A program made the translations under genes and the position numbers. Under the pieces are notes generated by a model that saw nothing but the letters and a program-made list of their open reading frames with translations, was not told the DNA's origin and did not search any database. From Lepturacanthus savala (taxonomy: Eukaryota > Chordata > Actinopteri > Scombriformes > Trichiuridae), in assembly GCA_030544235.1 (NCBI GenBank), contig CM060469.1, positions 17,292,017 through 17,356,016 of the forward strand: a stretch of 64,000 bases of DNA, given 5' to 3'. Of the stretch, positions 11,889 through 26,834 are shown in pieces (positions within the stretch are counted from its first letter, which is position 1; every line of letters begins with the position of its first letter).

Positions 11889-14800
11889 GCTGCTGCTATA
11901 ATTGTGTCGTATGCACAGATAATATGAACAGACATATTTGTCAGATAATAAGAACAGTACTATACTTAATTATTTAAGTAGGTAGTATAAAAATCATTTT
12001 TATAGGCATTGTAAATTAGCTGTTTTCAGTGTTGTACACACTAAAGCTTTCACATAAAATACAATGTGTTAATCAAAAGACAATAGACACCCAAGGCAAT
12101 GTAACAGTTTATAGCCACACTTGTGAGCAAAAGTCAGCAGTGCACATCCACACAAACTATAGAAAAGAGTTTGGTCACTATATCATTGCAGTTTTCTTAC
12201 TGAAACTCAGGCAGTTGTTGTCGCTTTGGAAAAAGACAGCTGTGTGACTTGCGTGTAAAAGCCACAGACACTTGAGGTAAATGCACCTGTGACAGAGTGA
12301 GAATATCCCCTCCCTGTCTGACCCGAGAACCACATCCCCTCATCAGACACATACACCCAACACCAGTGTCTGCCCCATTCCACCTGACTGCACAAGTGTC
12401 TTACGCATTTGTGCAACACAACGAAAACCTCAAACTCACATGAGGACAAACAAAGTGCAATATACAAGGTTTAACAAAATGCAGCTAGTACACTGTTGCT
12501 AAAATTAACAAATATGCAGAAGAAAATAGTGGCAGCTTTTTGCGGGTGACAATCTTTGGGGACGTCATTATGGTTCCTGTTTTCGTTGAGGTGCACAGCC
12601 GTGTGTCACAATACTGCCTCATTCCCTATGAAAACAAGTAAGTGCCACACTGTCACTTCCCCTCTTGCACCATGAACCCCTACTGGCATCCTGTGTCAGA
12701 GTGATAAGCAATCCCTTGATACCTCCCGGCCCTCTCAGAACAAAAGAACCACAGGAAGAGGTCAAGCACTTGCCATGCATGCCTGCCAAGAAATTATAGT
12801 GCTCCATATGTTTCAGGTTGAGACTAACTCAAAACAAATCCCCTGACTGCACAATTCAATCGTATACAATTAGGAAAGGTTCAACTCACTTATAGATAGA
12901 CTGGTGTTATTTGGCTTAGGTAATGATGATATACCTGCATGCTGTCAAATATTGTCAGTCCGATCATCATTCATCAGTACCCTCACTGACCTCTAAAACC
13001 TGCTAATTACATTATTTGTTGTGATTGTGTTCACAACCAAGCCACTTTTGCTCTGATTTTTTTTGTGTGTGTGTATTTGAAGTCAAAGGCAGTCGTCCTA
13101 CCTCAGAGAACGCAATTGTCCATCACTACTATTAATCTTTTATATGGGTTGTGGAGTTACAAAGAGGCTATTTAACCTTCTCTGTGGAGTAGTCTAATGC
13201 CTGCCAGGGTCAAACAGAGCCAGGCTGTTATTCACTTAACTCTTGGACTCCCAGCTGAGGGCTGGTGGTAAAAGAAAAAGTTGGGTCTCAGAATAAAACA
13301 TCGTCAACAGTGGTGATGACATTGTGGTCGTGTCATGAAAGGTCTCCTTTTTCTCCAAAACAATCAGATGATCTGCTTCGGTCACATTTATTTATTTTTC
13401 CTCGTTGCTAAAAGGATTTCACTCAGTCACATTAGAAGAAATAAACTCAACCAGAAAAAAAAAAGTTTAACTGTGAGAAAACAGTTGGGTTTTTTTTATC
13501 ACCTGGCCCTCCCACTCAACTTCATGAATGTGGCTACAGCAACACAAGTTGGAAAAGTGGGCAGAGTGATGCAGCAGTGATACAAAGTGGAGGAGGGGTG
13601 GTGCCACATTTAAAAAGCAATCTTCTTTTTAGCTAAACAACAGTCTGTTGAACATTACTCAGTGCGAAGGCAATCACTCCCAAATGGGCCTGCAGTCTAT
13701 TCCCTTCTTGTTCAGTCCAATGCATGACTGTTTCTGTTTCATAAATCACCCGGGTGAACCAAGAACTGATTAATAAAAACTCAGAGCAAATGGAGGGCAA
13801 CGCAAAACAGCTGTTTGCGCCTGCATGAACCCATCAGTGATGGCTTATGAATCCTGAGAAGCCAGATTCTATTTGGGTTAAGAATCTGAGCCCGAAACCC
13901 TTTCCAAAGGACAGCAGTGCCAGGCTCTTTCCACAACAGTAATAAGACAGATGCTGGATCTTGAGTTTGTTCAATGGCTGATCAGCTGAGTTACGGTCCA
14001 AACAGAGGCTCAGAGCTGCACTTGTCAAAAAAAACCTATTGGCCTCTAGTTCAATATGGTCAGTCAATAATATTGCAAGCACTATAGTTATAAAGCTCAA
14101 TCATAAAGTCTTTCAGTTCACCAATAAATCACCAAGAGTGACTCTGTGACTCTCTCAAAAATGAAAGTAACATAGTTGAAGTTTAAAGCTCTTGATCTTG
14201 ACACAAAACATTTTCATCTAAATGATGATGGTCGGGTTAGGATTTGGGTCGTTTAGATGGAAAGAATTAGATGTTCATGTTTCAGTTTTTCTAGAGCAGC
14301 TAAAACCTGCATTCATTTATTTTTTGGCCACTTATGGGAGCCTAACAAGCTGTAAGCACATATCACCTAATGAAGAGAATTTGGCAGCCTTGGCATTTAT
14401 CTGGAGTCATGTTTTTGTTCATTCTATCAATGTATATCCAATATTCGCTCTCCTTCGAGCTCTGTTTTAGCCTGGGAAACAGACAAATCATGTTAACATT
14501 GCTCTGGCAGATGTGTCTGGCTCCCCATATCTGTTCATAGATTCAAACCTGATGTACAGGATCTAATATTAGGCGGGTTTGATATGGTGAGTGACAGAGT
14601 AAGACTGACTGTCAGAAAGCAAGTAAACAAGCAAGATGGTTACCGCTGGTGTGGAATGATCTGTTGATTTCACTATTGCAAACAGTAGCCTATTAAACCA
14701 ACTAGATAATATATCTTATTTAATATATCTTATTTTACTTAAAAATAAGTAAACTCACATGAAATGGATGAGATACGTAAAAGGTCCAATATCGTGCACA

Positions 14801-16625
14801 TATCTTGGTTTTATTTATAAGTTGTGATACCTCTACCATAATATGTTGTACATATGTAAGTACAAAAATTCAACCCCATGTAGATTTACAGTAGCCATTT
14901 CTATTTGCTCTATGTGTCAGTCTGGACTTCTCTCTGTTAATAAATGCTATCAGTGGACAGGAGTACTTGCCTTGACAGACAAACTCCTTCAACCAATCAG
15001 TAGGGCAAGTTGTTGTATTGAAAAATGCAGTCCTGAAAATGACAAAAAACGCTCCTCAGCTCCTCACTGGGGTTATTGAATGTATTGAATTTCATGTAAA
15101 AAGTGACGATTTTGAGCATATGCCTATAACGGCAACAACGTATCATATCATATCACAACTAGCAGCTGCTGTAGCTCAGTGTGGGAGTAGGTAAATTATC
15201 GGTCAGTGGTTGTGTTTTAGTAAGTTAGTGTGTTCATAGGAGTTTTGGATTGCAAAAATTTATCATAAACATTGTACATTATTGCATCTGTGGAGGTTTC
15301 ACAAACTTCAGCCTGTCAGGATAACAAGTCCACCCGTTTCCTCACTAAAAAAAAAAACAAAAAACGGTGCTGTCTTCTTTGCGTGGGTGTGTTTTGTCCA
15401 GTGAAGGGAGTGGAGCAGCACTTAATATTCGGTTGATACATGCAAAATGTGCCTGGTGAAGGAACATGACGATCCCAAACAATGCTTAGTAGCCATAAAT
15501 GTAAATGTAGTACTAATTCATATTCAGCGATTGGTGGATAGTCACAGGGAGAAAACAAATAAAACATAAATAAACAGACTATTATAATACCCAGGACAGT
15601 GTTTATCTTGCCTTTCTCTCTCACAGAGGTTATGGTAAAGCACTAATCTTACCATGTATTGTGGGCAAACATCAATGAGTATGAGACAAGATGAAAACAA
15701 GCTTTTAAGTATCTGTTCCTGGTAAGTAGCAATACTCTGGCCTAATAATTAGATTACCAATACCAGTTTTTATTGCCTGATACATGATAGTAATCTGTAT
15801 AGTACAGTGATGTGAGCATAGTGTTTCATATCCGTAGCTAATGCGTGTAAGGAAACACCCGTCTTTCATCAAGACACCTGCCCTACTCACCACCGATTCT
15901 CCGAGCACCACTGTTCAACCTTTCTTCTCTGGCCATTAATTCTTCCCCTTGTTGTCTCTCCCTGCACTCTGGGGTGCAAAAATGGCTCATAATTGTACGG
16001 CTGCAGACCGTCATATGTGTAATTGTACACATGCACAGTTTCCTCTGGGTCAGAATTTACACCAGGATCCATTGTTCATCCTATTGTTAAGCTTGACCGG
16101 ACTCTCTATGTCTGGTCAAGCGTTTTCAAATTTGGAAGTAAAAATTTGTCATAAAAACTGCTCCAAAAGACATAATTTTTCCAAGCATTGGTTTAAGAGG
16201 GGTTCTAACCTGAAATACGCTCTTTAAAGATGTTAGATGTAGGGGGGGGAAACAATGATGTTTCGCTATTGCAAATCATGGCAACCAGACAGTATAGGCT
16301 CACCTGGGGGAGACCCAAGACACAAACTGCCGTCGAAATTCCCTGGAGGAGCTGGATAAAGTGGTTGGGGAAAGAGAAGTCAGGGTTTCTCTGCAAGGCC
16401 GCTGCCCCCATGACCAGACTAAGTGGAAGATATTAACTTGACTCGAATTAGCTTGCCTTTTTGTGTTTCAATTACCAAAATCTGGATCCTGGTATCTGGT
16501 ACTATTTTTGGTATCACGTCCTTTGAGGTTCTGAGGTGAGCAGTTACTTTAGTGTGACTAAACCAGTGGCCACTGATTGACCAGAGATTAACATCACAGG
16601 ATGAGGCATGATGAGCATGATGTTC

Positions 16626-16662
<37 letters not shown>

Positions 16663-16962
16663 TGTGTGTGTTAGTGATCACGTGTCTTTCTTGCTCCCTT
16701 GCTCTCTCACAATTGACAAATATGTATAATTTTTTTTATTTGAAATTATTTTTTGTGCTATGTGCTATGCTATTTCTAGCTTTGTTCAACTTTGAATTCG
16801 CTGGTTCGTGCAAGAAATAGACTTGATTCCTACCTATAGCACCAAGCCATGTGGATCTAAACAAACATGGATGTGTCGCACTTAAATATGATGATTCACG
16901 ATTGTGTATTAAGATGACCCTGTCCACAAAAATTCTTGATGGAAACACAACACTCCTGAAAC
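11889..16962. other. intergenic DNA, nothing recognised
   Basis: No repeat family or coding sequence could be supported apart from the GT repeat at 16628. A weak resemblance to a tRNA-derived SINE head at 15165-15195 (gctgctgtagctcagtg) is noted but not called. Confidence 0.55.
16628..16671. repeat. (GT)n microsatellite
   Basis: GT repeat of 44 bases with one C interruption, 290 bp left of the hAT MITE. Confidence 0.95.
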
Positions 16963-17263
16963 TAAGCATGTCCCGATCAGGTTTTTTTGCCCTCGAGTCC
17001 GAGTCTGACTCATTTGATTTTCAATATCTGCCGATACCTGTTTTTTTCTTCTCCTACTGTCTATGGTTTTTTGGCGTTTTCACTGACAACAAGCCACAGT
17101 GCAGTGTCGAGGCAACTCCACCCACTTCGTGCCCTCGCTTGAAACTACGTACACTATAAATATTTCCAAGTCCTGATCGGGAGGTAACGTCCGATTCCGA
17201 TCGAGTCTGAAACCGTGAGATCAGCCCGATTTCCGACCACGTGATCGGATCGGGACAACCCTA
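16963..17263. mobile_element. hAT-type MITE (301 bp) with perfect 8-bp target duplication
   Basis: The element is bounded by CCTGAAAC on both sides (16955-16962 and 17264-17271). Its ends, TAAGCATGTCCCGATCAGG on the left and GATCGGGACAACCCTA on the right, are imperfect inverted repeats sharing TGTCCCGATC. It is non-coding. The perfect duplication suggests a fairly recent insertion. Confidence 0.88.
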
Positions 17264-17651
17264 CCTGAAACCAAAAAAAAGTCATTGAGTCATGGTGAGT
17301 TGAGCTGGTGCTGACTATGAAATGGACCATAAACCAATAAAATGTTTGAATAACATATTCGTGGGGAGGAGGCAGCGGAGCAGGCCTGAAGTGACCTGCA
17401 CTGCCAGGACCATGCTTTCTCCATTTCCTCACCATTTCTTGTAGATCACCAACTGAAAGATCAGTCTGAAAAAAAGCCTGTGGGATGGTGGGAAGAAGGA
17501 GCCAGGTGGGCTGTGCTGCGATTGGCTGCGGGTGGTGAGTGTTAATGAATGACCTCATAAATTCATAGAAGTACAAATGAGCCGTGAAAAGGCAGAGTTT
17601 CTGAATCCAGGCTGTGTGCATTTCAAATGACTTTAATTGATGCATGGGAGA

Positions 17652-17652
<1 letters not shown>

Positions 17653-17710
<58 letters not shown>
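17653..17710. repeat. (TA)n microsatellite, 58 bp
   Basis: A pure TA repeat followed by imperfect actatata copies to about 17744. Confidence 0.95.
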
Positions 17711-17711
<1 letters not shown>

Positions 17712-18136
17712 TTACTATATATACTATATACTATACTATATATAACACTTCTTGATTTTCTATAGTCAGAAAAGCCATGAAAGTGTTGCCTCAGTGAGGG
17801 CTTTCTGTGCTGGGGACTGTTATCAGTTGGGGTTGGCAATGACACTTCTTGTGGGGACACCAGCTGGAGTGGGTTGGGTGCACAGTGGTTCTGTGGCGCT
17901 ACAGTGCCGCAGGTCCTCTGCCTGCTTGTGGTTTGATGGCACCCAAGCTGTGGTGTTCTGGCCCGGGCCGTGGGTATTCCCCAGCACAGACGGCAGCGTT
18001 TCCTGACATGGTTCCTCCGTACTCAGCCAGTGTGTGTGTACTTAGCCTGTGTGTATGTGTGTGTGTGTGCGAGTGTGAGTGAGAGAGAGTCACAGCGTGG
18101 GGATCAGTGGGTTGGGGTGGGGGGTGGTTGGGGTGG

Positions 18137-18196
18137 TTTTATTTGTATAGCACTTTGTGCTTCTTTTTGTGCTTTATAAATAAAGATTGATTGATA
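18137..18196 (+). mobile_element. LINE/SINE 3' tail fragment
   Basis: tttatttgtatagcactttg, then gctttataaataaag and a GATT repeat form the typical 3' end of fish L2-type LINEs and SINEs that borrow their tail. Nothing upstream is recognised. Confidence 0.45.
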
Positions 18197-21100
18197 TTAA
18201 CAAAATACTGTATATACACCACCTCACACAAATGAGTTTTGACTCCTTTTGAAATTGAAAATTAACCAAGGGGTTGCAGACTAATCTATAAATCAGTGTG
18301 GTGATGCCAAGTTAGCTCTATTTTGCTCTTTAGCGACTAACTGCTTCACCACCAGGAAGTCACTATCTTTGTGTGTCTGTCATTTGAGGCAGCGAACAGT
18401 ACCTCTAACTCAGAGTTTAACAGCTGTTTCTTTGCAGAAATTGCTGCTGTGTCTGGAAAGTGAAAACCATGCTCAGCCAAAACCATGACTGAATTTATCA
18501 CTACAATCTACCACTTTCACATAAGTCATCTGATCTAGTGTAAAAAATATTGAAAAATTAAATAAATTTAAGCAACTGAGTCAATTCCATCTGCTGATGA
18601 AGATCATGTAGCATGGTTGAAATCTCAAAACTGCCTCTACATGGACCTTGAAGTGAGACTGTTTTGTAACATGATTTTTAATAGACAGGTTAATGACATA
18701 AATAACAATCAGTGATCTACTGACGATCCACGTTAAACATACTACCCTATCATTCTATCATTCGTACATTCATTTCCCTCTTTGTCCCACTGTTTATTTT
18801 ACAAAGCAGTTTACATAAAGAATATTACTTATGACTTGTGAAAATGTTGGTAACTTTGCCAGAGTTTGGATGAATCACAGACAAAAGAGAAGAGAAGAGA
18901 TGAAAGGCTAAATTGCATTGGAGATCCCTCTTTAGAACATCAAACAGAGAGTGTTTCTCCCAGCAGTCAGCGGGGCTCCGGGGGGACGGAGTTGTAATTT
19001 CCTGGCAGAGAGGGGTTGGACATGTGGGCACTACTCGGCTGACATCAAAGACAGCAGTCCTCGAGAACACTGACAGTACACACACTCTTTCTGTCTCTGT
19101 GACATCTTTCTTTTCTTATCTGTCTTTTACACCCTCTCCCATTTTTGTTTCTCTTGCTCAAATATACAATATGCCTATATTTGAGGATTTTGCATTTATT
19201 TATAGCCCCTAAGGAAATATTTTCAAAGAAATATTTTAAAAGTGAAATCAATGAGAAAGTTAAATAGGATTTGGAAGTGAAAAGAGTTTTAATGGGAACT
19301 TTTTTGTGTAAAAGCAATTTTGCTTTGGTTACTAGTACTTCACTTCCCTTTTCATCTTTTGCTCATGTGGAGGTGAAAGGATCAGTTGCTTCATCAATCA
19401 CGATAGTGCAGCATGTTGCCAAGTAACAAAGAAAACAATAAATAATATCTGAGTACTGTGTGTCAACACATACCATATTTATCTCTTATGACACACTCTT
19501 AAATAACTATATATCTTATAATGCTATATAGCTTATTTACATCCTTAACGAATAACTTTTAACTAAGATTGGCCTGGGTTTCCATGTTTGTGGTGAATTG
19601 CTATGTACTGGCATATATTGTACATTAATGCAAAGTAGTGTGCTGCGTAGTTATTGTGTGTAGCGGACCTTGCCAAAAGGTGTAGCAGAGGTCAGGGGTG
19701 ATAACAGAGTCTAGGAGCCTGACCGATGGGGAGGAGGGTCATCCTTGTGCTGTGAATTGTTTGCTCAACCGAGAGCAACTGGTGATTAGCATAAGCTAAG
19801 ATGTATAACCTTCTCAACTCTTAACACTCCTGCCTGCTGATGGAAACAATCAATCAACCTCCATTATTAATCACAACATTTGAGGAGCATAAAAAGCTCT
19901 GCCCAGCAAAACTGGAAGCAACAGCTGTCCTGTCTGAAGAGCAGGTTGTAGGTCTTGTCCAAGAGGAGCTGACGTCAAAGCTCAGACACAGGCTGTTTAG
20001 TTTAGGACTGGCTGTGTTTGCAGTAATCTGGAAGCCCCGTAGTGACCCTAGAAGAATTAGCATTGATAGCTACATGATTACATGATAACTAGCTGCTAAC
20101 TGACCGTGACAGTATTCAGACTCTTGCTTCTACAGAATTTGTAGCAAACCACAAAGGTATCAGACCAATTTAAAAGATTATGCATGATTGTTTAATAAAG
20201 TAACGTAGCTAGCCTATTCACTGTAAATATCTAGCTCTTTAATTGCTACAGATGCTATTTGAGTAGCTTTTAATTGCAGCAGATGCAATTTTCATAGCTA
20301 AACCAAACATGATTTAATATTTAACAAACAGATTTGCAACATGTAATCATTAACCTTTTCAACTTTAAACTAGCTATACTTTATATGACTTAAACACTAC
20401 ATTGATTCCAAAAAGCAACATTACATCTGTAGTCTGGAAGCTTATTGAGCTATGTAACACATATTTAATCAGGCTTCAACATTAAGTATAATTTAGACCC
20501 ATAAGTCATAAGGACAAGATTTGGTTTAACTCATCTCTCTGCCTTGACATTTGCCTCCAATCAAATCTCTAATCTCTAGCAAGACTATCACATGACCTTC
20601 AGTTCACTTATAATGGTTTGGCACGAGCACTGTGAAGGCAGTAACTGTGAAATCCACATATTAAAATGCAACAGTCCAGTTTTACTATGGTTCGGACAAG
20701 AGAAAGCAGATCACGAGAAGTTCCTTTTTAATCAACCTGGGGTGATAGCAGAGAAAACTAATGCGAGAGAGAAATTACACAATGGAAACTTTTCGGCGTG
20801 TGGTATCCAATCAACATTGCGGCTTTTGTTATATGCCAGTAATCAGTGCACAATCAGAAATACTTGATGAGATATAAAAGCCTGCTGTAAACATAGCTTC
20901 AAAGGTATCATCATGTGGCTACAGGCAGTGCAATGTGTTGCTGAACATGGTATATATTACAGGTGGATCTGTTATGTACCAGGGTCAGTAAGCTCCATAA
21001 TTCACATCACAGCCATGGCTGGTTTTCAGTGTTGCTGCAAATTGGTTTCTCTGTTGCAATGGAATGTGTATCAAATTATTTGGAAAAGGTTGTTTCCATT

Positions 21101-24100
21101 GTACCTGTATTGTACACAAGACTAAAAATTACAGACACAGTACAAAGTGTACTACAATACAAATTTAAAGTCTGAATGGATGTCTTGTCATTTTGAAAAA
21201 CAATGTTGCCTACAGTGACGTTATAGAAACTGAAACACAGTGTTTCTTATCATTGTGACGTGATGTGAAAGTGATAGTTTTGGCTGCTTACTAGCTCTGT
21301 GGAACATTCTGGAGGCAACAAAACAATCAGAAAATCAGAAAGTACAGTAAAAGCAGAGGGCATGGTCTGCAGATAAACACACCACCACACGCTTTTAGTG
21401 GGTCATAAGTGATGATTGAGAGGGATTGTTTTTAGGAAAATCCTGGATACTCTGCCTTTAACTGAGTTTTGAATGTGCTGATTCCAAAATGAAGGTTATC
21501 TGACCAATTATTATTTGCAATGTTGTAATTATAACACGTATAGATCATTTCTGAACAATAACTATTTTTCACCTAGCTGCCAATTAGGCCCCTGTTGTAA
21601 AAATGTGATTATACACCCTGTTACACAAGCCATTGTAAAACTACTCTGTCTGCCACTTAAACACCTTCCAATGTACCATTAACTTAGAAGTGAGATTTTT
21701 ATTGAGGGCACAGCCTGTATTCAGAAACTCTCAAAATGAGCCACTGGGATTTACACAAAGTTGTGATTTCTAAAGAAACACGATTCACAGCCATTCAAAT
21801 CTATCAAAAGTAGATTAGAGAGGTTAGATTATATTAATGAGACCAACACAAAACAACCTGGTCTTTCTAGAGCGAGACAGAGAGAAGTTTGAGAGATGAG
21901 ATGTAAAACTATATTGATTTTATGGTAGATAATAAAACCACAAATATATCTTGTTTGTGATATCAAACCTTCAATGAAATCCAGAAATACTATACCTATA
22001 TAGGACCTGTAAAAACATATTCATGATTTTTCCTGGACATTATCTAATCTACAGTTCATTTGTTTTCACAATATTACATGCTGAAGTTTATTTGAACAGT
22101 TGGAAAAGTAGCAGCAACTGTAGTGTCCCGGCTTACTACAAGCATTAATCAAATAATGTTACATTCCTCGTTATAGCATTGGATGATATTTGATGATGTG
22201 TGGAAGGCATAATTTGTATTATTCTAATCCATGACAGAGATTTCATGACTTGCGTTTGAAGTTGTTTCAGGCTGTGATCGATGTGAAATCAAAGATAAGA
22301 GTGAAAGAGGCAAAGCTCACGCGACTCCATATGAAAGAGGCCTGTGTCCGCCTCCACCAAGTAAAATGAAGGCTTGTTCATCTCTTTGTGATGTTTATAG
22401 ACCTGCAGAATGCAGGTGCCGAAATGTGGAGAAAAGCTTAACTGTTGTCATTTATGTGCAGAGAATTTGTTTTTTTTTATCAAGGAGTCATGTGGCTTCC
22501 TCTTATTTGGCACTATTAGGTTATAGCCAGTTGTATGTATTGAGTGATATCCTGAGAGTTAATGTGGGCTTCGCTAGCTTTTACACCTATTCTGCTACCT
22601 CACACAGTATCTCATTGTTATAGTTATACTGTTACCTGAATGTGCAGTATACTGATTTTGGGAATGCCTCAGGAGCTTTCCTTGAGCAACAGACAATAGC
22701 AGAGAACAGCCTGCAGCCATATTACAGGATAATTACAGCATACAGTTTTGTCTGGAGGGGAGGACGTTCAAGGCCGCTGGAACTGCTAATCTGGAACACT
22801 CTGTTCAAAAATAAGTGGATGAGAAAGGGCCCCTGTCTCTCTTTTTGTTTTTTTTTCCCCTTCTTTTTGTACGAGTGTGCTGGTGCTTGCACTCGTGTTT
22901 ATGTGTAAAGCAATGAACTAGCCAGCACAATTGTACACACACACACAAATGGCCTCGGGCGCTACGAGCAGAGCAAGGCTATAATTTAGAAAAGGCAGGC
23001 TGAGAGGGAGGTGGCTTCTTGGCCTGACTCGCCTCAGGTAACAGCTAAGCCCGTAGATCTGAGTCAGGCAGCTCTGACTGGAGAGGACGGTCAATTTGCT
23101 CTGAGCGGAGAGTCTCTGGGAAGGCTTGAGCTGTGGGAGCAGCTGGGCTTGTCAACAGATTAATGCATCAGTATGAGTGACAGGTCAAGACCCACCTCTC
23201 GTAAACTCACTCCCCTGCCCACAGCACCCCGTGTTGTGCAGGGGGGGGCAAGTTTATCTTTTGCTATTTTCCCTTCTTTCTTTTTTGGCTTCTCTCATCA
23301 TGCTCTTCCTCCCCCCCAAATCCCAACCAAGCTTGAACCAGGTGGCAGCATTGTTTGTGGCCGAGGCTTTTGGGGCTTTGCTTGTTTTAGGTTGAGGCTA
23401 GAATTTTTCCACTGGCACACTTAGCATGTCTGCACACCGCCGCTCTCCTATCAGAGCCCTGCGTGTCAGTGGCCCCACTAATGCTGCCCAGATGAGGTGA
23501 AGAGAGAGAGGGGGAGGGGGGTGAATAGTGGAGGAGGGGGATGTGGAGACGTGAGAAGAAGGCTGCATGTCTAAAAGAGACAGGCTTACAGGATCCTGAG
23601 TGTGGAGGAAATTGCAGCACTGCAGGTGTGTGAGAAAAGGGGGGGGCAGCGCCCTACTCCCCCCTCTCCACCCTTTTCTCCATCCTCTTCCCCCCAGGCT
23701 GTGGTGAGACAGGTGACCTGCAGAGTCACTGAAACTAGGCTGCAGTCATAGTGGTCAAACCAGGTCACTGTTGCCAAATGTCTTTGATGTGTCCTGCTTC
23801 AAGGAAACTTTGCAAAACCATAGTGTGTTGGCCAGGGATAGAAGAGTGTGTATGCATGTGTGTGTGTGTGTGTGGGTGGGTGGGTTTGTTGGGTGGAGAG
23901 ATGCAGGACATGGGTCAACTGCTCCCTTTGAAGATGTGTTTGCATCCAAGCCAAGGACAGCATAAAAGGAAGAGACAAATTAGAGTGAATGTGCATGGAT
24001 TAGTTTAGTTAGGTGTGCATAGTCATCCTGGTCATTTTTGCTTTCAAGCTTTGCCATAGAAATGTTTGCTCTTCCAACTGTCCATAGTTTACTGTATAAT

Positions 24101-26407
24101 TTATAGTTAGTACAAACAATGCACAGTCAGTGTGTATGATGTGGAGGAAACATTTTGCTATGTACATTATGCACAACGACTGACATGTGTGTTTGTGAGG
24201 AGGTTGTCACAGCAGGAACATAAGTGCACGCCATGTGTTACTTTCTTTTTTCTCCTTCTTCGCTCATTCTTCTTCTACTTAAACCCCACAAACACATTTT
24301 ATTTACAGGAAACACATGGATGTTGTGCGCATTTGACGATCCATATTTTATCCCTGTATGGCACAGTGTGTTTTGTCTGACTTTAATAAAGAATGCAACG
24401 TCTGAGGTTTGCAAATCTGTGCAGGTTTTGTTTATTTTAAGATGTAATGTTATACATCATTGCAATACCACAAGCATCCAGTCCATGTCAAATGGATGAG
24501 CCCCATGTTAGAAGCAGTTTCTTACAAGCACCTATGACTCATTTGATCTCATGGGATGGTGTATAAATAGCAAGCTGTGTGTCAAGGCATTTAAATGGTA
24601 ATACAGCAACCCAAATCAATGCCAGTCAAGTTACAACACAAACAAGGATAAACAGCAACCTTATCAAACAATATTGCCATGCATTAGTGCAATCCACACT
24701 GTAGTATCTTTCTCTTAATTTCACACACACACACGCAAACACTGCAACCTAATGTTTCCAGCGGCTGCCGTGTGTACGCTGCGCTTTGTTCTGAGCGCTC
24801 TGACAGTGAGTCGAGGTCTCAGGAGGCGCATGTTGGAGTTGAAAGCTCAACGAGCTCTCTGAAGTGGCCGGCTTTTATGTTGCACATTGTGCTGTAGCCG
24901 GAGGAAAAGTAGCCGCTGGCCCAAAAAAAGACAAATTTATTTCAAAATCAGCATATGTCACCCCCCCCCCCCCCCTCCAAAAAAAAAAGGTTGTGTCTGT
25001 TTGTAACTTAGAAAATTGGATTGAATCTTTTTTTTTTATTCTCCATAAAATCACACTCAAGTAATTGCTGGCAGCAGCAGGTTGCAGCCCATGCACGTCA
25101 GAATTACAAAACTTATTAAAGTTTAGATTCGTGCCGCAGGCTGCTTCCCTCTCTGCCGAGGTCAGGGTACATGTCAGGACATGAATCTAACAGTAGGACT
25201 GCTTTCTATACTGGGATTAGAATTAATTATTGCTGTGTGTTTGTGTGTTTGTGTGTGTGTGTGTACTCAATCTGTCTGAGCTGAGTCACATTGCGGTTAC
25301 CACCTCTGCCATTTAATAGCCCCCTTGTAATGGCTTTCAATATTACACTTATTATGTTAATTGCGCTCAGACAGTGACAGGATGTTTTAGGCCCAGCTTG
25401 TTTTGCTAATAAAACATCACAGCAGCAGGATAAGCACTCCAAAAAAGCAGTAGGTACACCCAAAATGCTTAAATGTGACAATAAAGTTATGTTCTAAAAT
25501 CAAAAGCCTGTACATGTTCATATGTTTTTAATTAAGCAGTCTTTCAGTGTGTACAAGTTAAGTGAGCAGGCAGCTCCTTTTGTCCTAAAATGACACAGTG
25601 GATCTGTGTTACTGTCACAGGCATGTTTGCAATCTTAGATTAGATTTGTCTGACCTGTGCCAAGATCACCTTCCCCAACCAAACTTCCCCTCATATCCCC
25701 GTTCTAATTCACCCTCTGTTCCCCTGAAGCTCTTTGGTAAGGCAACGCATTGTAGAAATTTAAGAACAACTTAAGTAAAAAAAAAAAAAAAAAAAAACGT
25801 TTTCAGAAGGAAATAGCCTTAACTTTATGAGAATCTTGTCCATATAAATTGTCTTGTGGAATCTATTTTACACCGTACGCAGTCATAACAATGTGGGAAG
25901 AAAAAGACAGGGCAGGATGTGCTGCGTTAATAATGAGTTGCTTTTATAAACTTTTTATGAGCTTTTATAAGCAGCTCATTAGGACCTAAAACAATTGGCC
26001 AGCCCTTGGCTGTGATTAATCTGGTTGACAGAGTCATCTCCTGTGACTATTCAGATGGTTCGAGGCACTGGACAGATGCCAGGAGGGGAAAAGGCAGACG
26101 AGACAGAAGAGTTATGTATTGTATATGAGGCAGCAGTGGCCTGGAGGCTAGAAAAACAAGCTTGAGACCACAAGGTCAAGTGTCACTCTTTTAACTCCAT
26201 AACGGCTGCCATGGGAAGCATGTCAGCCAGAGATCCTCCGGTGGATTCAGACTTCAGTGGTCCAAACAGCAGAGACTTAACTCAACAATGCCCAGAGGTG
26301 TTTGTCTGTAAGTTATAATCCTTTCACATGTAGCTGTGAAAGGATTCGCCAAACCACTGTTTGATTTGGCGACACCTGCGGTTACTGGTGGTAACGACAA
26401 ATGCGTT

Positions 26408-26798
26408 TTAAAGGTCCCATATTATTATTATATTCACTTTTCCTGGGTTTTATTTGAAGCTTTGATTTCCCTGGGAAGATATATTTATAATATTAAATAC
26501 CAAAAAAAAATCAACATTAATATAGTTTTACATCTCATCTCTCAGGCTTCTCTCTGAAAGAAAGAACAGTTCAATTTTGTGTCTGGCTTATTAATATTAA
26601 CGAGCCTCTCCTCTGGCTGATTTGAATAGTTGTGAATAGGGGGTGGGTGACCAGTGAATGTGCACTTGTGACATCACTTCACAAGAAGTCCTTGCAGCTC
26701 TTTTTAAAGCACAGTTTTTTGAATATAGGCTGTGTGTATTTCTCTGTGGACTGAGCTTTCAGAAACATAGGACAGAATTTATTTATCACATACACCTT

Positions 26799-26834
<36 letters not shown>

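Larger units (their letters stand above)
17264..26407. other. intergenic DNA with microsatellites
   Basis: It holds a TA repeat, a LINE tail at 18137, small GT repeats (18050-18072, 23856-23872, 25226-25264), a 15-C run at 24961-24975 and an A run near 25772-25797. No gene is supported. Segments at 25300-25440 and 25920-26060 look unusually non-repetitive, with homeodomain-like attaat/ttaat motifs, and may be conserved non-coding DNA. Confidence 0.5.

Noticed and set aside
15165..15215. tRNA-like sequence (tgtagctcagtg)
   Set aside because: It has no B box at the right distance and cannot fold into a cloverleaf; at best an old SINE head.
17154..17645. 163-codon minus-strand open frame
   Set aside because: It runs through the hAT MITE and its flank, so it cannot be one conserved gene.
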